DNA from: a virus
Reading direction: 5' to 3' (one strand)
DNA length: 23,869 nucleotides
Virus record (IMG/VR): IMGVR_UViG_3300006919_000446
Location: 1 to 23,869 of that record
Notes under the pieces: model-generated
Told to the model about the DNA's origin: nothing
Databases searched by the model: none
The model's input: only the letters and a program-made list of their open reading frames with translations
In this document: piece by piece, positions 1-7,181 of the stretch
How positions within the stretch are numbered: position 1 is the first letter of the stretch
How the letters are laid out: every line of letters starts with the position of its first letter
Position numbers and translations under genes: made by a program

Positions 1-202
1 CATGAGTTTGCCGGATGCGGCTTTATACGAAGGCATGTACTTGACTTTCAAAAAGGTTAACACGAACGCATTGTCTTTTGATATTGTACCGGATGCAAGT
101 TTGGGCCAAACGATTGACGGTTATACATCATATAAAATAAGTAAACACAATTCAATGGTTTCTGTTTATTCAAACGGGACCGATTGGAAAATAGCACTAT
201 AA
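1..202 (+). CDS. C-terminal end of a tail-fibre/structural protein (5'-truncated by window edge)
   Basis: The frame is open from the window edge to the TAA at 200-202, so the ATG at position 2 is probably internal and not a true start. The 66 visible residues (SLPDAALYEGMYLTFKKVN...QTIDGYTSYKI...VYSNGTDWKI) resemble the short beta-rich C-terminal segments that end many phage fibre and virion proteins: a leucine-proline-aspartate turn, a GQTIDG turn, and a closing GT-W motif. The next gene begins 10 bases later and is also structural. The function of the missing N-terminal part cannot be seen. It could be a fibre, a tail-tip protein or a decoration protein. Confidence 0.6.
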   Translation, partial: MSLPDAALYEGMYLTFKKVNTNALSFDIVPDASLGQTIDGYTSYKISKHNSMVSVYSNGTDWKIAL

Positions 203-212
203 AAAAATAATT

Positions 213-1430
213 ATGTCACACTTTGAAGATATTGACGCAACAATTACCGGGTTTGGCGACCTTTTACAATTCGACGCATTCGGGCGGTTTAGGGTTTCGC
301 AAGTCACAACGTTATACGACCAAAAGCAACTACATGACAGTTTACCGCTTTTCGTTGATATTCAAACGAACGGCACGGGTTCGGATTCGCATAGTACAAC
401 AAACGCCGCAACAACGGTTACGACTTCGGCGTCGGGCGACTGGGTGAAAGCACAAACAAAACAAAGGTTTAATTATCAAAGTGGAAAAAGTCAACTTCTT
501 TTTTGGACATTCAACGGGTTCGATAATGAAACCAATATTACAAAACGGGTTGGCTATTTTTCAAGTTCTTCCGTGTCACCTTACACCGCAAGTTTAGACG
601 GTTTTTTCATTCAATCGGACGGCACAAATATTTCATTGAATGTTTATCGTTCCGGAACATTGGTTGCAAGTGCCAACCGTTCAGCATGGGACGACCCCGC
701 GGATGGTTCGGGTACTTGTCCAACACATGATTTTGACAACAACACAATTTTGGGCGCTCAATTTCAATGGTTAGGCGTTGGAAGAATTTTATTTTTTATT
801 GAAAAAGGCGGTTTGCCTTATAAAATACACGAATTTGATTTCACGGATTCGGTGGACGTTTACATGTCTTCGCCAAATCAACCTATGCGATGGGAAATAA
901 TACAAAGCGGCGCGGGGTCCGGGTCGTTTGACTACGTTTGTAGTTCAGCAAATTCGGAAGGGTCTTTAAATCAAATCGGAAAGGATGGCGGAATAGGTGA
1001 CGACGGTACGCATTTAGATGCCAATTCAACTTCTTCGTGGTACGTTGCCATAGGTTTGCGCCTTAAATCAACACATTTGGATTCAATCGTTGACGTTTTA
1101 AACGCGGTTTTAAAATCCGATACCAATGACGGTTTCGCATACCGGGTTTGTATCAACCCAACTTATGCCGGGACGTTAACATGGACCAACGTTACAAATT
1201 ACGGCGTACAATATGCACTTGGTGCAACGGCCAACACGGTTTCCGCTTTTGGTTCAACATTAAAAGCCGGTTTAGGTACGCAACAAAGTGTTACCGAATT
1301 AGATTTATCGAGTGCAATTCGTATCGGTTCGAACTTAGACGGAACGCCGGACGAAATTATTTTAATGGTGAAACCGCATTCCTCGAATTTAGACGTTCAC
1401 CGGGTTATTAATTGGCGTGAATTAGCATAA
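213..1430 (+). CDS. Phage virion structural protein (FGR-VS / LHDSLPLF family)
   Basis: A 405-residue protein. The N-terminal part reads FDAFGRFRVSQVTTLYDQKQ, then LHDSLPLFVDIQTNGTGS and QRFNYQSGKSQLLFWTF. I recognise this pattern from a widespread virion structural family found in many large and marine tailed phages, where a conserved head (FGRLRVS...L.D.KQ.HD..PL.WD) is followed by a beta-rich body with an FQWLGVGRI motif and an SSANSEGS segment. All of these are present here (FQWLGVGRILFFIEKGG near residues 188-203). The location between a fibre end and the tape measure gene fits a tail or receptor-recognition part. The precise position in the virion is not established from sequence. Start at 213 follows an A-rich leader. 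Confidence 0.75.
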   Translation: MSHFEDIDATITGFGDLLQFDAFGRFRVSQVTTLYDQKQLHDSLPLFVDIQTNGTGSDSHSTTNAATTVTTSASGDWVKAQTKQRFNYQSGKSQLLFWTFNGFDNETNITKRVGYFSSSSVSPYTASLDGFFIQSDGTNISLNVYRSGTLVASANRSAWDDPADGSGTCPTHDFDNNTILGAQFQWLGVGRILFFIEKGGLPYKIHEFDFTDSVDVYMSSPNQPMRWEIIQSGAGSGSFDYVCSSANSEGSLNQIGKDGGIGDDGTHLDANSTSSWYVAIGLRLKSTHLDSIVDVLNAVLKSDTNDGFAYRVCINPTYAGTLTWTNVTNYGVQYALGATANTVSAFGSTLKAGLGTQQSVTELDLSSAIRIGSNLDGTPDEIILMVKPHSSNLDVHRVINWRELA

Positions 1431-1442
1431 AACAAAAAAGCA

Positions 1443-3689
1443 ATGGCAGAAAATAAAGAAATAATATATGGAATAAAGATAAAAACGGGCGATTCCGAAA
1501 GCCAGATCCTAAGTGTAAAAGAAGCGTTGGAAGGGGTTGAAGATGCAATCCGGAACGTTTCGAAAGCGTCCGCAAGCGATGCGGCGGCGGAACAATTCGA
1601 AAAGCTAAATAAAATTGTTGACGAATCCGTGTTGTCCATTCAAGAATTGGGAACGGCGGCCGATAATTACAAAAATATTGCATTGGCGGCCGGGAAAGAA
1701 TCGCCAATCGGTCAAGCGGCAATACAAAAAGCGGCGGAACTTGAAAAGCAAATGGACGAAACGCAACAAAGCGTCGCCAACCTTGCACAAAAGGGCCAAT
1801 CATTAAACGCGGCTTTGCAATTATCTTCGTCCGTCATTGCCGGTTACACCGCTTTCCAATCCATCCAACAATTAATTGGTGACGAAAACGAAGACCTGTT
1901 GAAGGACATTGCCAAACTTCAGGCGGCCACATCATTGTTGGCGGCGGTTGAACAAATTCGATTGTCACTTCAAAAAGAAACGATATTAGCGCAAAAACTT
2001 AGTGCCGTTGGTACAAGGTTGCTTGCAATTCAACAAGCATTTTTGGCCAAAACTACTTTGGCGGCCGCTTCAGCAACAACCGCACTTCGGGCCGCAATAA
2101 TAGCAACCGGAATCGGTGCCGTAATTGTTGCCGTTGCTTCGTTGGTTGCTTATTGGGACGAAATAACCGCGGCACTTGGTGGCGCAACAAAAGCCCAAAA
2201 ATTATACAACGACGCCGTGGACGAATCGGCCGCAAGTATTGCCGAAGAAACGGTCAAATTAGACAGGTTATTGGATGTTGCAAAAGACGAATCAAAAAGC
2301 CGGGAAGAAAGGCAAAACGCTTTGAATGAAATACAAGACACTTACCCGGGTTATTTAGACAACATTGATTTGGAAACAATCAATTCCGAAAAAGCAACGA
2401 AAGCGGTTGAAAAGTTAACGGCCGCAATTGAAAGCAAAGCACGAATCCAAGCATTAAACAATGTTTTGACGGAAGAATTTGAAAAACAAATCAAATTGGA
2501 AACAAAAGGTTTGGAAGAAACAACGGAATGGTGGCACAAAGTAATTGGCGCCGGAACAAATGCGATTGTCCAAAAACAATTTTCCATTGAAATGTTTAAG
2601 CGTGAAAAAGGCGCAATCGAAGAAAACATCGAAACGATTAAAAATTTAATAAAAGCCGAAGAAGATTTGACCGACGCTTCGAAGGTGGAAAGCGCGGAAA
2701 GGATGTTGGCGCGAATAGTGGAAGCCGAAGAAGTTGCCGCAACCGGAAGGAAAGAAAGCGCGAAAAAAAGAGAGGAACGAAGAAAACAAGCCGAAGCGGA
2801 CCGCAAAGCATTAGCGCAAGAATGGGCGTTGTATGAAAAATTTTTGGAAGACAATAAAAAGGCGGCTGAAAAAGCACGTTTGGACCGAATTAAAAAAGCC
2901 GTTGACGATGCAAATTTACTTGATGACTTTTTACGAATGAAAGAAGACGCAAAAATCGAATTGACGGCGGACCGTTTCGAACGTGAAAGAATGTTGGTTG
3001 AACAAGAATTTGAAGACAAGTTGGCGAAGTTGGAAGAAGAAGGATTGTTGACCACCGAAATGGAAATGGCAATTTTAGCGGACCGAAACGAAAAATTAAA
3101 AGCGATTGACCAAGATTATATTGATTGGCAAAAAGACCAAGACGAAAAAGAAACGGATGGGAAAATCGAAAATTGGGACCGCTTCGCAAAATTCGCCACG
3201 GCTTCTATTGATACCGTTAGTGGTTTAACGGCGGCGGCTTATAACATGGAAATAAAAGCGGCGGCCGGAAATGAAGTTTTATTGGAGCGAATAAGAAAAA
3301 AACAATTTCAAGCGGAAAAGGTGTTGAACATTGCGCAAGGTGTTGTAAACGGAATCGGTGCCGTAATTCGTGCATATCGTGAAGGCGGACCGATTGCGGC
3401 GATTGCAACCGGTCTTGCCGTTGCGGCCCAACTTGCGAAAATGGCTTCAACACAATATAAATCCGCCGGAACAAGTGGCGTTGCGGCCGTTGACACCAAC
3501 ACGCAAACATCAAGCGGGGTTCAACCAAATGCGTTTGCAGCTGGTGGAAGTTTCAATCAAGGTTCGACCCTAAACCCCAACAATGACGGCGGAAACAATT
3601 CGCCTTTCCAAAAAGTTATTGTCGTTGGTTCGGAAATCGAAGCACAATTGAACCAAGACAAAAAAGCGGAATTGGCCGCAACAATATAA
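1443..3689 (+). CDS. Tail tape measure protein
   Basis: At 748 residues this is the longest protein in the window. It is mostly helical and coiled-coil, very rich in Ala, Glu and Lys. A hydrophobic segment at about residues 216-237 (ATGIGAVIVAVASLVAYW) sits in the middle of the chain. A charged coiled coil follows (about 430-620), then a second small-residue hydrophobic stretch near 650-690 (VLNIAQGVVNGIGAVIRAYR...AAIATGLAVAAQLA). The YPGYLDNIDLE segment and the C-terminal Gly/Asn/Ser-rich end recall tape measure proteins of Bacteroidetes phages. At the usual ~0.15 nm per residue it would set a tail near 110 nm. A tape measure implies a long tail, so podoviral morphology is unlikely. It is placed before the capsid genes, which is not the textbook order. 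Confidence 0.82.
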   Translation: MAENKEIIYGIKIKTGDSESQILSVKEALEGVEDAIRNVSKASASDAAAEQFEKLNKIVDESVLSIQELGTAADNYKNIALAAGKESPIGQAAIQKAAELEKQMDETQQSVANLAQKGQSLNAALQLSSSVIAGYTAFQSIQQLIGDENEDLLKDIAKLQAATSLLAAVEQIRLSLQKETILAQKLSAVGTRLLAIQQAFLAKTTLAAASATTALRAAIIATGIGAVIVAVASLVAYWDEITAALGGATKAQKLYNDAVDESAASIAEETVKLDRLLDVAKDESKSREERQNALNEIQDTYPGYLDNIDLETINSEKATKAVEKLTAAIESKARIQALNNVLTEEFEKQIKLETKGLEETTEWWHKVIGAGTNAIVQKQFSIEMFKREKGAIEENIETIKNLIKAEEDLTDASKVESAERMLARIVEAEEVAATGRKESAKKREERRKQAEADRKALAQEWALYEKFLEDNKKAAEKARLDRIKKAVDDANLLDDFLRMKEDAKIELTADRFERERMLVEQEFEDKLAKLEEEGLLTTEMEMAILADRNEKLKAIDQDYIDWQKDQDEKETDGKIENWDRFAKFATASIDTVSGLTAAAYNMEIKAAAGNEVLLERIRKKQFQAEKVLNIAQGVVNGIGAVIRAYREGGPIAAIATGLAVAAQLAKMASTQYKSAGTSGVAAVDTNTQTSSGVQPNAFAAGGSFNQGSTLNPNNDGGNNSPFQKVIVVGSEIEAQLNQDKKAELAATI

Positions 3690-3732
3690 ATCAAAAAACA
3701 TGGCTTTTAATAGTCACTAAAAAAAAGAACAC

Positions 3733-4920
3733 ATGGAAATACCTTTTTTTAAATTAAAACTGAACGACGACGAAGGCACGGGCGTTGACATGGTGGGCGT
3801 GGTACAACAACCCGCAAACCTAAAACCATTTTATACAATGGCTGAAGATGAAAAAACAATCGTTCGTCAAGTATTCAACGAAGAACAAATGATTGTTACC
3901 GGTGTAATGATTAGCGAAGGCACGCCAATTTATCGTTTTGACCGTGAAATCGGCGAACATTACGTTTTATTCGATGCGGAAACAATAAAAGAATGTGTGT
4001 TGAGGTTTCACAAAAACCAATTTTCGAAGAATGTAAATTTTGACCACGAAGAAGACAAGCAATTCGACGGCATGTTCATGTTTGAAAGTTACATTGTGGA
4101 TCCGGAAAACGGCGTGAACGCCCCGGCATTTTTAAAACAAAATGTTCGGAAGGGTTCGTGGGTTGTATCTTATAAAGTAGAAGACCGCACAATTTGGGAA
4201 GAAGTGAAAAAACGCGGTGGCTTTTCAATTGAAGGTTTTTTCGACCGTGTCCCGGTCCGTGTGAATCATTCAAAATCAAAAAATAATACTTCCGGCCGTC
4301 TAATAAATAAAATTGACGAAATGAAAGACCAATTGTTAAAATTCGCGAAACTTATAAAAGACAGTTTCGAAGGTGAAGAACCGACAAACGAAGAAATGGC
4401 AACCGTTGCAACGGACGCCGGTTTAGAATTAAATTACGAAGGTGAATTGGCCGTGGGGACAACTTTGACGGTTGTTGTTGATGGTGAAAATGTACCGGCA
4501 CCGGAAGGGGCGCACAGTTTAACGGGTGAACTTGAAGGCGTAAACGTTGTTGTTGATGCTGACGGTGTTGTTGTTGAAATTATCGACGAAAGGGAAGCGC
4601 CCGAAGAAAACAACGAAGAACCAAAGCCGGAAGAAGAAAACCACGAAGAAGTTGAAAGCGCATTGGCTGAAGTTGCTGAAGCAATGACGGCACAATTAAA
4701 AGCGGTAAAAGATGAAAACGAAACATTAAAAGTTGCGTTGCAATCCGCTGAAGATCTGGCACAAAGCCAAAAAGAAGAAATGGAAACCAAGTTGGCGGAA
4801 ATGTTCGAAAGAATTGAAAAACTTGAAAAACAACCAACGGTTGAACCAACAAAGAAAAAATTTAAAATTACGGAGCCGAAAAGTTCAGTTCCACAAAATC
4901 CAATTGCAAGCAATTTATAA
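3733..4920 (+). CDS. Prohead protease fused to scaffold (XkdF-like serine protease)
   Basis: The N-terminal ~175 residues look like the XkdF-type prohead serine protease family. There is a conserved early segment (VDMVGVVQQPANL), a candidate catalytic His at about 105 in NFDHEED, the FESYIVD strand at 117-123, and a candidate nucleophile Ser165 in GGFSIEGFF. The rest (about 210-395) is very acidic and then coiled coil (long Glu/Ala/Lys stretch around 290-370), ending in a basic, Pro-rich tail. That layout fits a scaffold that is fused to its protease and digested during maturation. The capsid gene follows after 40 bases, the usual neighbour. Catalytic residues are assigned by motif only. Confidence 0.8.
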   Translation: MEIPFFKLKLNDDEGTGVDMVGVVQQPANLKPFYTMAEDEKTIVRQVFNEEQMIVTGVMISEGTPIYRFDREIGEHYVLFDAETIKECVLRFHKNQFSKNVNFDHEEDKQFDGMFMFESYIVDPENGVNAPAFLKQNVRKGSWVVSYKVEDRTIWEEVKKRGGFSIEGFFDRVPVRVNHSKSKNNTSGRLINKIDEMKDQLLKFAKLIKDSFEGEEPTNEEMATVATDAGLELNYEGELAVGTTLTVVVDGENVPAPEGAHSLTGELEGVNVVVDADGVVVEIIDEREAPEENNEEPKPEEENHEEVESALAEVAEAMTAQLKAVKDENETLKVALQSAEDLAQSQKEEMETKLAEMFERIEKLEKQPTVEPTKKKFKITEPKSSVPQNPIASNL

Positions 4921-4960
4921 TTGGAAATAATATAAACCCAAATTCAAAAAAAAAGAAAAA

Positions 4961-5935
4961 ATGAATTTAGTTAAAAAAATCAAAATGGGTGTGGAACGTT
5001 TCAACATGGACTTCGACACATCCAATTTAACGGCTTATGCCGACGAAAACTCGAATAAATTATGGCATCGTGCCGTAACTACCGGGCGCACAGTTTCATT
5101 GGTAAACATCCAAGAGGATGTCAAAGGAACGGCAAAAATTAAATTGGTAAACGATTCAATTACATATCAAGCGGCGGACGATTGCTCGATGTCAAGCGAT
5201 TCTAACAGTACAATTTTCACGGACAAAAATATCGTAACGGTAAAACAAGGTTTTTACAAAACGTTTTGTCAAGACGATTTAAGCGGATTTTGGACGCGTT
5301 TGGCGCTTAAAGGTGGAGCGGCTGAAGAAAACGAAACGTTAATTTTTGAAGAAGAATTGACAAACTACATTATGGAACTTCACATGTATAAATTCGAACA
5401 ATTAATTTGGACGGGCGATTCAAGTGGTTCGGATTTGATTAGTGGATGGGCGACGCAAATGGACGCTGACGCGGCAATGAGTAACGCAAATTCAGCGGGT
5501 CTGACATCCATGACTTCTTCAAATTCTTATAGTGCATTTTTAGCACTAGCAAGGGCGATACCATCGACAATTTACGACAAAGACGACGTTGTTATCTTTT
5601 GCGGGCGTGAATACTTCAACTTTTTAAAAGACGATTTATTCAATCAAAACCTTTACCATGTGCCAGTTGCTAACCAAGAAGACAACGAAATGATTTTACC
5701 GGCAACGGGGATCAAAGTTGTGCAAGTTAGCGGATTGAACGGACACACGGGAATGTATGCCGGAAGAAGAAGCGATTTTATTTTAGGAACTTCACTTCAA
5801 AAAGACATTGACGGGTCTTTCGAAATGTGGTACGATGTCGATTCCGATTTAATTAAAATTAGATGTAAATTTTACGCGGGGGTTTCTTACCCATTTTCAA
5901 ATCAAATTGTAAAATGGACGCCGGCGGCTTCGTAA
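4961..5935 (+). CDS. Major capsid protein (HK97-fold type)
   Basis: A 324-residue protein directly after the protease/scaffold gene and before a stem-loop. It starts with a short basic helix, has a central helix-rich section (EENETLIFEEELTNYIMELHMYKFEQLIWTGD, about residues 121-152) that matches the spine helix and following strand of HK97-like capsids, and ends in a beta-rich A-domain-like part (VVIFCGREYFNFLKDD; TGIKVVQVSGLNG; GTSLQKDIDGSFEMWYDVDSDLIKIRCKFYAGV). The end motif, with a measured region on the capsid and then FYAGVSYPF, is common in Bacteroidetes phage capsids. The length is normal for the fold. It is not a fusion and there is no sign of frameshift. The next gene is separated by 72 bases with a GC hairpin, which may tune downstream expression. 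Confidence 0.85.
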   Translation: MNLVKKIKMGVERFNMDFDTSNLTAYADENSNKLWHRAVTTGRTVSLVNIQEDVKGTAKIKLVNDSITYQAADDCSMSSDSNSTIFTDKNIVTVKQGFYKTFCQDDLSGFWTRLALKGGAAEENETLIFEEELTNYIMELHMYKFEQLIWTGDSSGSDLISGWATQMDADAAMSNANSAGLTSMTSSNSYSAFLALARAIPSTIYDKDDVVIFCGREYFNFLKDDLFNQNLYHVPVANQEDNEMILPATGIKVVQVSGLNGHTGMYAGRRSDFILGTSLQKDIDGSFEMWYDVDSDLIKIRCKFYAGVSYPFSNQIVKWTPAAS

Positions 5936-5957
5936 GGTAGAAATTAAACACAACAAC

Positions 5958-5979
5958 GGGGGTCATTGATTTGGCCCCC
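5958..5979 (+). terminator. Stem-loop after capsid gene (weak terminator or processing hairpin)
   Basis: GGGGGTCA pairs with TGGCCCCC (8 bp with one T-G wobble) around a 6-base loop. Only a weak AATTTTAAAAA tract follows, so full termination is doubtful. It may act as an mRNA-stabilising 3' end that raises capsid yield, with read-through to the next gene. A TTG-started reading frame that would begin inside the loop was rejected for the next gene. Confidence 0.6.
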
Positions 5980-6007
5980 AATTTTAAAAACCTTTAAAAG
6001 CAAAAAA

Positions 6008-6586
6008 ATGAAAAAGATATTATTTAACCCGGACGCATACATGCATTTCAAAAATGCGTGTGACATTTCCGGCGGATTTTCTAAGTCATGCGCTTCAGGA
6101 AAAGGGGGAATCATCGCAGTTACTTTTATACAAAAAGAACATTTGACGGCGTCTTCACCTTATACATTAGACGCTGACAATATTGTGACGGCAATAAACC
6201 TTGCGAGTGGTTACCGTGGTTATAAATACGCGTTAGAAATGAATATTTCAACGTTTACCGATACATTAACACGTTCGCGTGACAACGGAACATTGTTTGC
6301 ACAACAAGCGTTGTCAATGATTTTAAATGACAATAGAGCGGCAACAAGAAACCAAGTTATGTTGTTAGCGCAAAACGATTTAATTTCAATTGTTCATTTA
6401 GCGGACGGGACTTTCGAAATGTTAGGAGCGGACAACGGTTTGACTTTAGACACGGACGAAAGAAATGCCGGTGTAACTAAGGCCGACCGAAATGGCCACA
6501 CAATCAATTTAGTGGGACAAGAAAACGAATTGGCTTACACCGTTGATTCAACTATCATTGCGGGTCTATTGATTCCGGCTTCGTAA
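6008..6586 (+). CDS. Candidate major tail tube protein / virion structural protein
   Basis: The ATG at 6008 gives 192 residues. An upstream TTG at 5966 would put the start in the hairpin loop and is rejected. The protein begins MKKILFNPDAYMHF, has a strand-rich middle (YKYALEMNISTFTDTL) and a segment GTFEMLGADNGLTLD near residues 134-148, and ends NGHTINLVGQENELAYTV. The 'y-E-v-x-G-x-dNGL' pattern followed by a beta-strand ending in an acidic or hydrophobic patch recalls tail tube or tail structural proteins of Bacteroidetes siphophages. Placement between capsid and neck genes and bracketing by two hairpins suggests high expression, as for a tube or a decoration protein. A capsid-accessory role remains possible. 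Confidence 0.5.
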   Translation: MKKILFNPDAYMHFKNACDISGGFSKSCASGKGGIIAVTFIQKEHLTASSPYTLDADNIVTAINLASGYRGYKYALEMNISTFTDTLTRSRDNGTLFAQQALSMILNDNRAATRNQVMLLAQNDLISIVHLADGTFEMLGADNGLTLDTDERNAGVTKADRNGHTINLVGQENELAYTVDSTIIAGLLIPAS

Positions 6587-6612
6587 GAATAGAAATTTGT
6601 AAAATATAAAGG

Positions 6613-6645
6613 AAAGGGCGCGCGGTTATCGTTCGCCCTTTTTTT
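6613..6645 (+). terminator. Rho-independent terminator
   Basis: AAAGGGCG (6613-6620) pairs with CGCCCTTT (6634-6641) and the T-run continues to 6645, giving an 8-bp stem and a 7-T tail. It lies 27 bases after the candidate tube gene and 17 bases before the next start. No clear promoter is seen just downstream, so partial read-through is likely. It would separate the highly expressed capsid/tube pair from the neck and portal genes. Confidence 0.75.
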
Positions 6646-6661
6646 GTTAAAAATTAAAATT

Positions 6662-6886
6662 ATGGCGTTAATAATTGACCCGGCCTTCATTGGCCACAAA
6701 GTGAAAACACAATACAATGGTTTGATTGAAGTTTGCGAAGAAAACAAAGAATTATTGTTAAATTTGGGCCACACGAATTTTTTTAAACAATCAAAAGCGA
6801 AAAAAAAGGATGCAAGTAATAACGAAGGGAATACAAAACCCGTTGTGCGTAAGCGCAAACGAAAAAGCAACGTTGGCCAATCCTAA
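6662..6886 (+). CDS. Small protein with basic tail, virion region, unknown function
   Basis: ATG at 6662 gives 74 residues; a TTG 18 bases upstream is less likely because the ATG is preceded by the usual AAAATT leader. The first 45 residues (ALIIDPAFIGHKVKTQYNGLIEVCEENKELLLNLGHTNFF) look folded. The remainder is a very Lys/Arg-rich tail (KAKKKDASNNE...VRKRKRKSNVG). I do not recognise the family. The position between tube and portal genes suggests a minor head or neck component. The last 77 bases overlap the next gene in another frame, so the basic tail may be a by-product of that overlap. Confidence 0.6.
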   Translation: MALIIDPAFIGHKVKTQYNGLIEVCEENKELLLNLGHTNFFKQSKAKKKDASNNEGNTKPVVRKRKRKSNVGQS

Positions 6887-7181
6887 CTTTTTATTGGTTT
6901 TTCGTCATAAGGTCCAAAACGACAACGTGGGCGTGGTTTTAACTAATACCAGCTCATACAACCGTTACGACCTTTTTTCTTTTACTGAAGGCACGGACGC
7001 GGTATTGAAATACACCGGTGAATATGTGTTGACAATATACGAACAAGAAAGCGCGGTGAATACTGACCCGGACAATGCAACCGGGGTTGTTCACATCGAA
7101 CAATGTATTGTTTTAAAAGAACCGTTTTTAACAAAATCAAACAATCCAACAATAACACGATACATTCATGAGTTCAGTTAA
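6810..7181 (+). CDS. Conserved neck/tail-region protein, unknown function
   Basis: A protein of 123 residues. The core (NPNFLLVFRHKVQNDNVGVVLTNT...YNRYDLFSFTEG...YTGEYVLTIYEQESAVNTDPDNATGVVHIEQC) matches a small beta-sandwich-like family I associate with Bacteroidetes phage structural regions, with the typical order N-P-x-aromatic, S-x-Y-x-R-Y, G-x-Y and YEQ-S. The ATG at 6810 lies inside the preceding gene (77-base overlap), so a few N-terminal residues could be spurious and the true start could lie further in. It overlaps the portal start by 14 bases, a sign of translational coupling. Function is unknown. Confidence 0.65.
   Translation: MQVITKGIQNPLCVSANEKATLANPNFLLVFRHKVQNDNVGVVLTNTSSYNRYDLFSFTEGTDAVLKYTGEYVLTIYEQESAVNTDPDNATGVVHIEQCIVLKEPFLTKSNNPTITRYIHEFS

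Noticed and set aside
2351-3055. Long antisense frame (234 codons) inside the tape measure gene
   Set aside because: It is Ser/Phe-rich, a mirror of the Glu/Lys/Ala-rich coding strand, and has no recognisable motif.
4434-4913. Antisense frame (159 codons) inside the protease/scaffold gene
   Set aside because: Low-complexity Ser/Thr/Phe composition produced by the acidic coding strand; no homology pattern and no leader.
5966-6007. TTG start for the candidate tail tube gene
   Set aside because: It lies in the loop of a hairpin; ATG at 6008 has a normal A-rich leader.
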